This document shows positions 25,520 to 33,993 of a stretch of DNA of 64,000 bases, piece by piece. The stretch's first letter is position 1. The number at the start of each line of letters is the position of its first letter. The stretch covers positions 3,162,001-3,226,000 of the forward strand of contig NZ_CP060007.1 of NCBI RefSeq assembly GCF_014168535.1. Reading direction: 5' to 3'. The notes beneath the pieces were generated by a model. That model was given only the letters and a program-made list of their open reading frames with translations, searched no databases and was not told where the DNA came from. This stretch comes from Lacibacter sediminis (GTDB taxonomy: Bacteria > Bacteroidota > Bacteroidia > Chitinophagales > Chitinophagaceae). The translations under genes were made by a program, and so were the position numbers.

Positions 25520-26593
25520 ATGCAACGTTCCGTAATTACAGGTACAGGCTCCTACATACCTCCCGTTATTCAAACAAATACAGATTTTGCAAAGCACTTA
25601 TTTTATTCCGAGGATCATCAGCCATTGCCTACTCCGCCCGGCGAAGTAGTAGAAAAATTTAAGCAGATCACCGGCATTGAAGAACGCAGGTACACTTCGG
25701 ATGATTTGAGTACCGCAGACATTGGCGCTGTTGCAGCAAAAAAAGCATTAGACGATAGCGGTGTTGATCCGGAAACCATCGATCAGCTGATTGTTGCACA
25801 TAACTTTGGCAATGTATTAAAACATACGATTCAAACGGATGCAGTGCCTTCTCTTGCTGCAAGTATCAAACATCAACTCGGCATAAAAAATCCAAACTGT
25901 GTGGCATATGATGTTTTGTTTGGTTGTCCCGGTTGGTTGCAAGGTGTAATACAAGCTGATGCATTTTTTAAGGCGGGTATCGCTAAAAAAGCGTTGATCG
26001 TTGGCGCTGAAACATTATCAAGAGTAATTGATATATATGATCGTGACAGTATGATCTTCAGCGATGGTGCCGGTGCAGCTGTATTGGAATATAATGAAAC
26101 AGGTGAAGCTGGTACAGGCATTCTCAGTGCATCCGTGCAAACACATTCATTGGAAGAGGTTGATTACATCAACATGGGACCTTCATTTTATCCCGACAGT
26201 GATCCGCATGTACGTTACATTAAAATGAAAGGAAGAAAAGTGTATGAATATGCGATGAAGCATGTGCCTGCTGCCATGAAAGATTGTTTAGATAAAAGTG
26301 GTGTTTCTATTTACGATCTTAAAAAAGTTTTCATTCACCAGGCCAATGAAAAAATGGATGAAGGCATTATCAACCGTTTATATAAACTATATAATATCCC
26401 TACACCAACTGAGCATGTAATGCCCATGAGCATTCATTGGCTTGGTAACAGTTCAGTGGCAACTATCCCAACACTTCTTGACCTTGTTCGCAGGGAAGAA
26501 ATTAAAAATCACCGGCTTTCGACCGGTGATGTAATTATGTTTGCCTCTGTTGGCGCAGGTATGAATATTAATGCTGTCTGCTACCGTTACTGA
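25520..26593 (+). CDS. 3-oxoacyl-ACP synthase III (KAS III)-like enzyme
   Basis: 357 residues. The thiolase-fold triad is present: Cys136 (VLFGCPGWLQG), His273 (VFIHQANEKMDEGI) and Asn310 (WLGNSSVATIPTLLD). ITGTGSYIPP at the N-terminus and GAGMNINAVCYRY at the end also fit the family. KAS III enzymes condense an acyl-CoA starter with malonyl-ACP. The sequence is longer than housekeeping FabH and lacks a neighbouring plsX/rpmF, so it may serve a special lipid or a secondary product. It starts 18 bases after a strong terminator and meets the RhlE-like gene tail to tail. Confidence 0.9.
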   Translation: MQRSVITGTGSYIPPVIQTNTDFAKHLFYSEDHQPLPTPPGEVVEKFKQITGIEERRYTSDDLSTADIGAVAAKKALDDSGVDPETIDQLIVAHNFGNVLKHTIQTDAVPSLAASIKHQLGIKNPNCVAYDVLFGCPGWLQGVIQADAFFKAGIAKKALIVGAETLSRVIDIYDRDSMIFSDGAGAAVLEYNETGEAGTGILSASVQTHSLEEVDYINMGPSFYPDSDPHVRYIKMKGRKVYEYAMKHVPAAMKDCLDKSGVSIYDLKKVFIHQANEKMDEGIINRLYKLYNIPTPTEHVMPMSIHWLGNSSVATIPTLLDLVRREEIKNHRLSTGDVIMFASVGAGMNINAVCYRY

Positions 26594-26602
26594 ACGTTAT
26601 GA

Positions 26603-27850
26603 TCAACGTTGTGAAAACGTTTTTCCATAACGACGACCACCACCCGCACTTCTCATAGTACTCACAGGTGCCGCACCAGCTGATGCCGCCACAGGTGAGT
26701 TGTGCATAAAGCTGATATCAAACGGATGATCTTTTACAACATCGATCTGCTTTTTGATCAGTTTCTGAATATCGGTGAGGAATGTCTTCTCACTCCAATC
26801 ACAAAACGAAATGGCAACGCCACTTGCTCCTGCCCTTCCTGTACGACCAATACGGTGTACATAAGTTTCAGGTACGTTTGGTAATTCGAAGTTGAATACA
26901 TGCGTCAATTCATCAATATCAATACCACGTGCAGCAATATCGGTTGCAACAAGCACACGTGTTTTACGCTTCTTGAAATTGCTCAATGCATTTTGTCTTG
27001 CATTCTGCGATTTGTTTCCATGAATAGCTTCTGTACGTATACCGGCATTATTCAGATTCTTCGCTAATTTATCAGCTGCATGTTTCATTTGTGTAAACAC
27101 GAGTACTGATTCAATACTGGTGTCTTTCAACAACTGCACCATCAACGGAAGTTTATTCTGCTTCTCTACATAATAAACAGATTGCTGAATGATTTCGACA
27201 GTAGATGATACCGGTGTTACTTCCACCTTTACAGGATTGGTAAGCAACATCGATGCTAACTGTTGAATTTCCGGAGGCATGGTTGCCGAGAAAAATAATG
27301 TTTGACGCTTGGCAGGTAATTTAGCAATGATGCGTTTTACATCATGCACAAAACCCATATCAAGCATACGATCTGCTTCATCCAATACAAAGTATTTGAT
27401 GTTGTTGAGGTTGATGTGACCCTGTTGCATCAGATCGAGTAAACGACCGGGGGTAGCAACAATAACATCCACACCACGTCTTATAGCTTGCACCTGGCTG
27501 TACTGCGGTACGCCGCCAAAGATCACCTGGTGTTTAATGTTCAGGAAATGACCATATGCGTTTACACTTTCACCGATCTGGATGGCCAGCTCCCTGGTGG
27601 GTGTAAGAATAAGGGTTTGTAATTGAGCCTGTTTTTTGCCTGAATGTTGCTGCTCAAGATGCATGAGCTGCAAAACAGGAATAGTAAAAGCTGCTGTTTT
27701 TCCGGTACCGGTTTGCGCACATCCAAGCAAATCTCTTTGTTGTAAAATGGCGGGGATTGCTTTTTCCTGGATAGGTGTTGGGCTGCTGTAGCCTTCTTTG
27801 CTCAATGCCTGTAATACAGGCTCAATGAGCTGTAATTCGTTAAATAACAC
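26603..27850 (-). CDS. DEAD-box RNA helicase, RhlE-like
   Basis: 415 residues. All helicase motifs are present in order: Q motif GYSSPTPIQEKAIP, motif I AQTGTGKTAAF, Ia PTRELAIQ, II DEADRMLDMGF, III SAT, and RecA2 motifs ATDIAARGIDI and HRIGRTGRAG. The short C-terminal tail (SAGGGRRYGKTFSQR) is Gly/Arg-rich, which fits RNA binding. The start is a GTG at 27850 (V-L-F-N-E read as Met) because no ATG is available. It unwinds RNA in ribosome assembly or decay and is often cold-induced, matching its neighbours. Confidence 0.94.
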   Translation of the reverse strand: MLFNELQLIEPVLQALSKEGYSSPTPIQEKAIPAILQQRDLLGCAQTGTGKTAAFTIPVLQLMHLEQQHSGKKQAQLQTLILTPTRELAIQIGESVNAYGHFLNIKHQVIFGGVPQYSQVQAIRRGVDVIVATPGRLLDLMQQGHINLNNIKYFVLDEADRMLDMGFVHDVKRIIAKLPAKRQTLFFSATMPPEIQQLASMLLTNPVKVEVTPVSSTVEIIQQSVYYVEKQNKLPLMVQLLKDTSIESVLVFTQMKHAADKLAKNLNNAGIRTEAIHGNKSQNARQNALSNFKKRKTRVLVATDIAARGIDIDELTHVFNFELPNVPETYVHRIGRTGRAGASGVAISFCDWSEKTFLTDIQKLIKKQIDVVKDHPFDISFMHNSPVAASAGAAPVSTMRSAGGGRRYGKTFSQR

Positions 27851-28212
27851 GTAAAAGTTTTTTAGTTTAAAAATGTGATAAGGCTACCAAAAAAGAATTT
27901 GATACTTTATCTGCCTTAGGTTAACATTCACATATTTGAGGAGGGTAACTACTACACAAACAGGGAGAGATAACAATAAGAGAAGCAAAGCTACCTATTT
28001 TTTGGCCAATACAGGTATTTATTTTCTATGGGCTCAATCGCAGACGTTTTCCACAATTAGCAAAAGCGAATGATCAACACATAGTTTTCGCTTATTGATC
28101 GGCAGTAAAATCGTACCTTTAACCAGTCTTCAGAAATTACAATCCCTTTTTCTCAGAACTTTTTGGCAATTCCGGCAACGGGGATTCTTCTATCATTAAA
28201 TCATTTATACGT
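27851..28212. other. Divergent spacer between the helicase and cold-shock genes
   Basis: No gene is seen in these 362 bases. A box TACCTTTA at 28114-28121 could be the plus-strand promoter, leaving a leader of about 85 bases. In the leader AATCCC (28141-28146) can pair with GGGATT (28181-28186), a possible temperature-sensitive fold, but pairing is short. Confidence 0.4.
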
Positions 28213-28656
28213 ATGGCTGATACTTGGAACAAAAAAGAAAGAGAAAAGAAAAAACAACAAACAAAAAAGGAAAAAGAAGAACGCAAACAAGAGCGTAAGG
28301 AAAATTCAAAAACAAAAACGCTCGATGATATGCTTGCGTATGTGGATGAAAATGGAAACATTTCAGCTACACCTCCCGACCTGAGCAAAGTAAGAAAAGT
28401 AAAACTTGAGGATATTGAGATTGGTGTGCCTAAACAGGCTCCTGTTGATCCTGCAGATCTTATCAGAACAGGTATTGTTACCTTCTTTAATGAATCAAAA
28501 GGATATGGTTTTATTAAAGACCTTCAAACCCAGGAAAGTGTATTTGTGCATGTGAACGGTTTAAAGGAAGCAATCAAAGAAAATAACAAAGTGAGTTTTG
28601 AAGTGGAGATGACACATAAAGGTGCCAGCGCCATTAATGTGAAACAGGTTGTTTAA
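28213..28656 (+). CDS. Cold-shock-domain protein with a charged N-terminal extension
   Basis: 147 residues. The first 40 residues are almost all Lys, Glu, Arg and Gln (KEREKKKQQTKKEKEERK), a likely disordered or coiled RNA-binding arm. The cold-shock domain is at about 84-147: GIVTFFNESKGYGFIKDLQ contains RNP1 (KGYGFI), ESVFVHVNGL contains RNP2 (VFVHV), and the barrel closes at GASAINVKQVV. It would bind single-stranded RNA or DNA. It is near the RRM and helicase genes and has its own terminator. Confidence 0.92.
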   Translation: MADTWNKKEREKKKQQTKKEKEERKQERKENSKTKTLDDMLAYVDENGNISATPPDLSKVRKVKLEDIEIGVPKQAPVDPADLIRTGIVTFFNESKGYGFIKDLQTQESVFVHVNGLKEAIKENNKVSFEVEMTHKGASAINVKQVV

Positions 28657-28677
28657 AAAACTCAGTTACTGAAATAC

Positions 28678-28708
28678 AAAAGGTATCGCATTAAGCGATA
28701 CCTTTTTT
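28678..28708. terminator. Bidirectional terminator after the cold-shock gene
   Basis: AAAAGGTATCGC pairs perfectly with GCGATACCTTTT around a five-base loop; the T run serves the plus strand and the A run the minus-strand hydroxylase gene. Confidence 0.93.
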
Positions 28709-28731
28709 GTTAGCGGTATTTTTATTGATAG

Positions 28732-29481
28732 CTACGGCTTATCTACTTCACGGAACAACAGCATATCGCCTATACGTGCTGAAGCACCATCATAAAATCC
28801 TGTTTCATATTCGTATGCTGATGGATTACGGAATGTTCCAAAGAGCAGATCAAACAAGGGCAGATCAGAATAGTTATACGCATGAATTCCTTTTGCATGA
28901 TGCACAGTATGACTTTCAGGCCGCTGAATAAAATATCCTAACCATACAGGTGTTTTAATATTTGCATGCTGAAAGATGCTGAAAAAATTTGTTACCAGCA
29001 GGATAACAGTAATGGCCTGCGGTTCAAATCCTGTAAGGATTGAAAAACAAATGGTACCGAGTGCTGTCCATCCAATAATATCGAGCGGACTGAAATAAAA
29101 TGCACCATAGGTATCTAAACGTTCTGCACTGTGATGCATCTGGTGAAACATCTTCCACAAATATTTATTACGGTGCATGGTTCGGTGCCACACATACATA
29201 CCAAATTCATACAACAGGATACCTGCAACTGCTCCGCCAATTGTACCTAGCCCGGACAAATCGAGTAACTGAGCTGATGGTAAATAACTTGCCCACAGCA
29301 ATGGCAGGTAAGATGAGATGTAGAAATAGCAGATGAATACAATGATGCCTCTCAGCTTCCAGTATTTTACAACAGGAAGTTTACGGCCGGGAAAAACAGC
29401 CTCCCATATCATGAGTGTTGCATACATGCCGAGAATGGCAAGTGAAATCGGATCTAGTAAAAGGTCTAATGGTGATGGCAT
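28732..29481 (-). CDS. Fatty-acid hydroxylase / sterol desaturase superfamily membrane enzyme
   Basis: 249 residues with several membrane segments. The di-iron histidine clusters are complete: WHRTMHR near residue 100, HQMHHS near 113 and ESHTVHH near 190. The family hydroxylates or desaturates lipid chains at the membrane using O2. Substrate unknown; sphingolipid or carotenoid-like lipids are known substrates in relatives. It has no evident operon partner, with 114 bases to the next upstream gene on the same strand. Confidence 0.9.
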   Translation of the reverse strand: MPSPLDLLLDPISLAILGMYATLMIWEAVFPGRKLPVVKYWKLRGIIVFICYFYISSYLPLLWASYLPSAQLLDLSGLGTIGGAVAGILLYEFGMYVWHRTMHRNKYLWKMFHQMHHSAERLDTYGAFYFSPLDIIGWTALGTICFSILTGFEPQAITVILLVTNFFSIFQHANIKTPVWLGYFIQRPESHTVHHAKGIHAYNYSDLPLFDLLFGTFRNPSAYEYETGFYDGASARIGDMLLFREVDKP

Positions 29482-29595
29482 ATACTGATGTTTATTGTTT
29501 CAACAGATATGCAAAACTCCATTATTACAATGCCTCACACAATCCCTCACTCAGGGAAAGAGCTAACCAAAACCGGTGATAAAAAAACTGGTGAA

Positions 29596-30570
29596 TTATA
29601 AGTACCAGCGATCGCCAGCAGAAATATTAAAACCAAGCACCTCTCCTTTTTGTGGCGTACGACCACTATGAAATACATTGAATCTTTGCTGTTTTAATAC
29701 TACTTCAAGTAACATATATGCACCACGATAATGCACAGCTTCAACAATTCCTTTTAAAGATGAAATTCCATTTGTACTGATCTGCACTTGATGCGGGCGA
29801 AGAAAAAGTTTTTGTTGACCGCTTGAAAGATTCTTTTCTAAATGAATGACTGTAGTATCGATCAAACTGTAATCACCTAATAAACCTGCTGCATATTCAT
29901 TCACTGGTTGCAGATATACCTGCTGTGCTGTTCCTTGCTGTACAATTTGTCCATCTTTCAACAGTAATAATGTATCGGCCCATGAAAGCAGATCAGCAGG
30001 CTCATGACTAACCATGATGCAAGTAATGCCTAACTGATCACCAAGATCATGAATCACCTGCTTCATAGTTTGTTTATGCAGGAAATCAAGATTGGAAAAC
30101 GGTTCATCCAATATCAGAAGTTTAGGAGAACCTGTAAGCAGCCTTGCCAGTGCTATGCGTTGCTTTTCGCCGCCTGAGAGTTGATGGGTTCTTCTCCGTA
30201 ACAAATGTTCAACCTGGCAAACAGTATAGATCTGCATGGCTTGCTCCGGCGTGAGTTTGTTGGCCATTTCTAAAAAATCGCCCACCCAATAATTATTCCG
30301 GAGTTCAAAATGTTGTGATAAATAACCAATGCCTTTGTGACCGGGAATAAGTTGATCCCACGGACCCAATACTTTTTCTCCAAGAAAAAAAACTTCACCT
30401 GCATCGGGTTGTGCAAGGCCTGCGATTATTTTCAGCAGTGTTGTTTTGCCCGATCCTGTTTCGCCTGCAATACCAATTTTTTGAAAAGCAGTTTGTGTAA
30501 AACTGATGCCGTTTACTGCAACAGTATCTCCTTCCTTTTTATACAAATCATTTACCTCTAAAAAAGCCAT
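29596..30570 (-). CDS. ABC transporter ATP-binding protein without a nearby permease
   Basis: 324 residues. Walker A is GETGSGKTTLLK at about 36-47, the signature is LSGGEKQRIALARLL, Walker B is LLILDEPFSNLD and the H-loop is in VSHEPADLLS. The C-terminal 100 residues form an OB/TOBE-like beta region (KLFLRPHQVQISTNGISS and on), which places it near the spermidine/molybdate/sulfate-type importers. No membrane subunit or binding protein is coded nearby, so its partner is elsewhere or it works alone. It overlaps nothing and is 53 bases from the next gene on the same strand. Confidence 0.9.
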   Translation of the reverse strand: MAFLEVNDLYKKEGDTVAVNGISFTQTAFQKIGIAGETGSGKTTLLKIIAGLAQPDAGEVFFLGEKVLGPWDQLIPGHKGIGYLSQHFELRNNYWVGDFLEMANKLTPEQAMQIYTVCQVEHLLRRRTHQLSGGEKQRIALARLLTGSPKLLILDEPFSNLDFLHKQTMKQVIHDLGDQLGITCIMVSHEPADLLSWADTLLLLKDGQIVQQGTAQQVYLQPVNEYAAGLLGDYSLIDTTVIHLEKNLSSGQQKLFLRPHQVQISTNGISSLKGIVEAVHYRGAYMLLEVVLKQQRFNVFHSGRTPQKGEVLGFNISAGDRWYL

Positions 30571-30623
30571 GCCCGAAAATAGAACATAAGCTTAATACAG
30601 CAAACTGTCATTGCAAGTCATAC

Positions 30624-31058
30624 TTATTGACTGTAACGTTGAGCCAGTGAATGGGAGATCACTTTAAACTCCTGTTCTTTCATTGCAAGTTGATAACTGT
30701 TATCAATAGCTTTGATGTTGGGGTTGGAAAGATGTCGCTCATTATATGGTCTTATGAGATCTATTTCACGAACGACCTTGCCATTTTCATCAATGGTTTT
30801 TGCAAACACCCTGTATTGAAAATGCCATGGGTTCAACTGATCATCAGCACCGTTGGAATTATAGGTGTCGTTAAAGCCTTCAAAGATCAGTTCGCTGCTG
30901 TATTCAGGATGTTCGTGGAGGAGATCAGTGATGTTGATGAATTGGTTGATCTCAGGATCGCCATGTACAATACCACTGTCCCAAACCGTTTCGCCGTTCA
31001 GGAATATAACCAGCCTGTTATCAACGTGTTTCACGTTGATCCAATACTCTTTTTTCAT
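30624..31058 (-). CDS. Conserved protein of unknown function
   Basis: 144 residues. I do not recognise a family. There is no signal peptide or membrane segment. The sequence is hydrophilic and beta-rich with the pattern VDNRLVIFLNGETVWDSGIV, LIFEGFNDTYNSNGADDQLN and FQYRVFAKTIDENGKVVREI, which could be a jelly-roll or Ig-like fold (a galactose-binding-like look, given FEGFND). It precedes the ABC ATPase on the same strand by 53 bases and may share its transcript. Confidence 0.7.
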   Translation of the reverse strand: MKKEYWINVKHVDNRLVIFLNGETVWDSGIVHGDPEINQFINITDLLHEHPEYSSELIFEGFNDTYNSNGADDQLNPWHFQYRVFAKTIDENGKVVREIDLIRPYNERHLSNPNIKAIDNSYQLAMKEQEFKVISHSLAQRYSQ

Positions 31059-31199
31059 ATTACTTACATTAAATCGTTAAAGAATTTGTGTTGAATAACA
31101 GGTATAAAAGTCCAAAATCTGCAAAACGCAGGTAATGACGAATGTTATTTTTCCAACTGATTAACGTCCATTTTTAGTGTCTGAAAAAGAGTACACTTG

Positions 31200-31517
31200 T
31201 TATACTTCGAAATAGAGGTGATTATGATTGCTGCACTTGGGATTGAAGTTTGTGCGGCATTTAGGGCATTGATAATTACTGTGTTGATATTGGTTGATGG
31301 TCATCTCCTGTTGGCAAACGCCGCAAAGAATTGCTTTGTTATCAAATTCATTTTTGCTCCATACTTCAGCTTTATGTCCTGCTGTTTCTTCATGACAATA
31401 AAAGCATGGATAATAAGTATCGCAACATTTAAACTTAATGGCAATTACATCAAGCGGAGAATGATAATGCGTGCAACGTGTTTGTTCATCAACTGTTTTT
31501 CCTTTTACTACGATCAT
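31200..31517 (-). CDS. CHY zinc-finger protein
   Basis: 105 residues matching the CHY zinc-finger family: CTHYHSPLDVIAIKFKCCDT, then YPCFYCHEETAGHKAEVW, a CGVCQQEM pair and CPKCRTNFNPKCSNHN. At least nine Cys and six His are placed as several zinc sites. In eukaryotes the domain occurs in RING-like ubiquitin ligases; bacterial stand-alone members are uncharacterised. It starts 10 bases after DUF3037, the last gene of the HipA-like kinase operon. Confidence 0.88.
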   Translation of the reverse strand: MIVVKGKTVDEQTRCTHYHSPLDVIAIKFKCCDTYYPCFYCHEETAGHKAEVWSKNEFDNKAILCGVCQQEMTINQYQHSNYQCPKCRTNFNPKCSNHNHLYFEV

Positions 31518-31527
31518 TGTGTGTCGT

Positions 31528-31914
31528 TTAACTTACTACTAATTGCTCCAGCAGTTTTTCTACTGTTTTCTCCGCATCACTGCAGATACCGGGGTGCACA
31601 GCCGACGTTTGCACAACTGTACTTCGCTTTGCTGTGAGCCAGCGAAATCTTGCTGCATGATCGAGCAAGGCGATAGGGCCGGCTTCCTTATTTCCCTTAC
31701 TGATCTGTTCGAATGCATTCAAGTGTTGACGTATATCGTTAATATCAGTTTTTGGATACATTGCCAATATCCTCTTCTCATCCAACATGTATTTCATTTC
31801 AAGAAAAGCAGGGCGTTTGCAGAATACAATAACACCCACATTCAGGAATTCTTCCCGTTCCACACGTGGCACAACCCGTATGATCGCATACTCAAATGTG
31901 AATTTTTCCTGCAT
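31528..31914 (-). CDS. DUF3037 domain protein
   Basis: 128 residues. The family opening FEYAIIRVVPRVEREEFLNV and GVIVFCKRPAFLE is present, with conserved Arg and Glu residues in the middle (DHAARFRWLTAKRSTVVQT). Function is unknown. Its first 23 bases overlap the end of the HipA-like kinase gene in another frame, a strong sign of translational coupling. The pair HipA-like kinase/DUF3037 is recurrent in bacteria, and the overlap here supports joint action. Confidence 0.87.
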   Translation of the reverse strand: MQEKFTFEYAIIRVVPRVEREEFLNVGVIVFCKRPAFLEMKYMLDEKRILAMYPKTDINDIRQHLNAFEQISKGNKEAGPIALLDHAARFRWLTAKRSTVVQTSAVHPGICSDAEKTVEKLLEQLVVS

Positions 31915-32689
31915 TGATCGCTTCGTTTACAAAAATGGATGAATGTATTATTCTTGTTGTGAGAAATTGATAATAGACATTTCTTATTTCATCAGCCGCA
32001 AGTTGTCCTTCCTCATCTTTCAACCATGTATCCGGCAAAACAGAAACGATTGCCTTTATCCGCTCAGGAACCAATATCTGCTTGAGTAAAGAATCTGTTT
32101 CATCAATGCTTGCTGCCTGTTGCAACAGCACATGATCTTTGATCTGTACAAAAGGTCTTACTGCCTGTTCTTCCCAATTATATCCGGAATGATGAAAATA
32201 TAAAGACGCTCCATGATCGATCATCCACAATTCATTTCGCCAGGTGAGCATGTTTGTATTGCGGGCTGTGCGATCAACATTCATCAACAACGCATCGAGC
32301 CAAACAATTTTTGAAGCAGTTGATGTATCAATTTTTGAAACAGCAGGATCGTAAGTAATTGCTCCGGATAAATAATGCAGACCAAGATTCAATCCTTCAC
32401 TTGCCCGCAACAGATCCTGAATTTCTTCATCGGGCTCCATTCGGCCAAAGGCTTCATCCAGTTCAGCAAAAACAAGTTCAGGAACTTTTAAACCAATAGC
32501 TCTTGCTAATTCAGCGCCAATCACATCTGCGATCAATGCTTTTGCTCCCTGTCCTGCTCCACGAAATTTCAATACATACAAGAAGCCATCATCTGCTTCG
32601 GCTATGGCGGGCAATGAACCACCTTCACGCAACGGCGTTACATAACGTGTTACCTGCACAGTTCTGATATCTGGTGGCTGAATATTCAT
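31892..32689 (-). CDS. HipA-like protein kinase
   Basis: 265 residues. It matches the short HipA-like kinase family rather than full HipA: FLYVLKFRGAGQGAKALIAD near the N-terminus holds the ATP-binding Lys and the phosphate loop, MNVDRTARNTNML near 155 carries the catalytic Asp and Asn, and LWMIDHGASLYF holds the metal-binding Asp. The HipB-type antitoxin gene usually seen with HipA is absent. DUF3037 and a CHY zinc-finger protein follow in the same operon. Relatives of HipA phosphorylate a tRNA synthetase or other target, but the target here is unknown. Confidence 0.88.
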   Translation of the reverse strand: MNIQPPDIRTVQVTRYVTPLREGGSLPAIAEADDGFLYVLKFRGAGQGAKALIADVIGAELARAIGLKVPELVFAELDEAFGRMEPDEEIQDLLRASEGLNLGLHYLSGAITYDPAVSKIDTSTASKIVWLDALLMNVDRTARNTNMLTWRNELWMIDHGASLYFHHSGYNWEEQAVRPFVQIKDHVLLQQAASIDETDSLLKQILVPERIKAIVSVLPDTWLKDEEGQLAADEIRNVYYQFLTTRIIHSSIFVNEAINAGKIHI

Positions 32690-32777
32690 TCGTGAATTAC
32701 AGATGGAATAAATGCTAAGCTAAAGTAAGATTACATCAAAACAAAAAGAGTATGTATGAAGTATAATGAAAGTGGTT

Positions 32778-33209
32778 CTATTGCGTGTATTTCATACTCA
32801 GCAATGGAAACGGCCGGCCCAATCCATCTGTTTCTTTTCGTTCAATAACGGCAAAGCCCATGTGCCGGTAAAAGCCAACAGCCTGTTCATTTTGTTCGTT
32901 TACATCCAATTCATATGCGCCCAGAATATGCATTGAGTAATGGAGCAATATTTTACCAATCCCCTTCCCTCTTGCTTCGGGAATAAGAAAAAGCATTTCA
33001 ATTTTACCATCAGCTACCCCGGTAAATCCAAGCAGTTGCTTTGATTCATCAACATATACATACATCGTGACTGATGGGAATATAGCAGGAAGCATGAGCT
33101 TGATTTCCTGCAAATAATCTTCAGGCAGAAAATGATGTGTTGCCCTGACAGACTGTTCCCACACATCAATTAAAACCGGGTAATCTTTTTCCGTTGCAAC
33201 TCTGATCAT
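32778..33209 (-). CDS. GNAT-family N-acetyltransferase
   Basis: 143 residues. The acetyl-CoA-binding motif is FLIPEARGKGIGKILLHYSM (R-G-K-G-I-G near residue 80-85), followed by LDVNEQNEQAVGFYRHMGFA, the usual beta5-alpha4 end of the fold. The N-terminus MIRVATEKDYPVLIDVWEQS is typical. The substrate is unknown. The hydrolase gene lies 12 bases upstream on the same strand, so the two form an operon that is divergent from a WYL-domain regulator. Confidence 0.88.
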   Translation of the reverse strand: MIRVATEKDYPVLIDVWEQSVRATHHFLPEDYLQEIKLMLPAIFPSVTMYVYVDESKQLLGFTGVADGKIEMLFLIPEARGKGIGKILLHYSMHILGAYELDVNEQNEQAVGFYRHMGFAVIERKETDGLGRPFPLLSMKYTQ

Positions 33210-33221
33210 ATCTATGTTCTA

Positions 33222-33911
33222 TTAACTTTTACAAAATCCACGAATAATATCAGCCAGCACAGTACTGTTTGCTTTTTCAATAGGATGAGCTGTTTGTTCG
33301 AGTAGTTGAAAGCTGCTGTTTGGCAATGCTTTTTGAACAGCTTCTGTTTCCTGTCTTGTAACCATCTTATCATTATCGCCCAGCAACAAAAGCACCGGTT
33401 GATTGATGGCTGTATAATCGCTTAACTGAAGTGGATTCTCCTTCCCCATTTGCAGCAGCATCTCTTTTGTTTTGTTCAATACAAGTTTCCAATCGTTTGG
33501 TGCATGTCGTTGTTTTAACTGTTCTGCAAATACGGGTACTTTTTCAAGTATAATTTCTGTATTTAACATTGCAGATTCCTTTGCTGCTACTGCCTCATCC
33601 CACTGAAATTTTGTTGCAAGTGTTATAATTGCACTGAAGAATTGCGGTTGTTGTTTAGCAAGATACAATGCTACATAGCCGCCCATGCTGTAACCAAATA
33701 CAGATGCTTGCTGAATTTTCTGCATGATAACGTATTCCTCTAATTCGGATGCAAATGCCTGTATCGAAAAAGGTTCTTCTGCAAATGGCTTACCTCCATG
33801 TCCGCTAAAGTTGAAAACATGAACCACAAAATCATTCTTTAATAAATCAGCCAATGGTTGCAGTTGATCTTTTGCACCAATGGCACCATGCAATAACAAC
33901 AGATGTTTCAT
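33222..33911 (-). CDS. Alpha/beta hydrolase
   Basis: 229 residues without a signal peptide. The nucleophile elbow is FGYSMGGYVALYL (Ser about residue 94), the acid is in LLLGDNDKMVTRQE and the His in LEQTAHPIEKAN, so the triad is complete. An HG oxyanion segment (LLLHGAIGAKDQ) is near the N-terminus. The family includes esterases and C-C hydrolases; the substrate cannot be named. It leads the operon with the GNAT gene, and the WYL regulator is encoded 82 bases away in the other direction. Confidence 0.88.
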   Translation of the reverse strand: MKHLLLLHGAIGAKDQLQPLADLLKNDFVVHVFNFSGHGGKPFAEEPFSIQAFASELEEYVIMQKIQQASVFGYSMGGYVALYLAKQQPQFFSAIITLATKFQWDEAVAAKESAMLNTEIILEKVPVFAEQLKQRHAPNDWKLVLNKTKEMLLQMGKENPLQLSDYTAINQPVLLLLGDNDKMVTRQETEAVQKALPNSSFQLLEQTAHPIEKANSTVLADIIRGFCKS

Positions 33912-33993
33912 GGTATAAATAAACTCATTTTTCAGTAATACAACAACAGTCTTTGAATTTTCGGTTAATGAAAAAATCCATTTACTTTACCGT

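Noticed and set aside
26593..26610. AACGTT repeat between the KAS III and helicase stop codons as a terminator
   Set aside because: Two AACGTT words can pair over only six bases and no T run follows.
30651..31917. Several plus-strand open frames of 120-147 codons opposite the CHY, DUF3037 and neighbouring genes
   Set aside because: They shadow minus-strand genes supported by family motifs and show no domain of their own.
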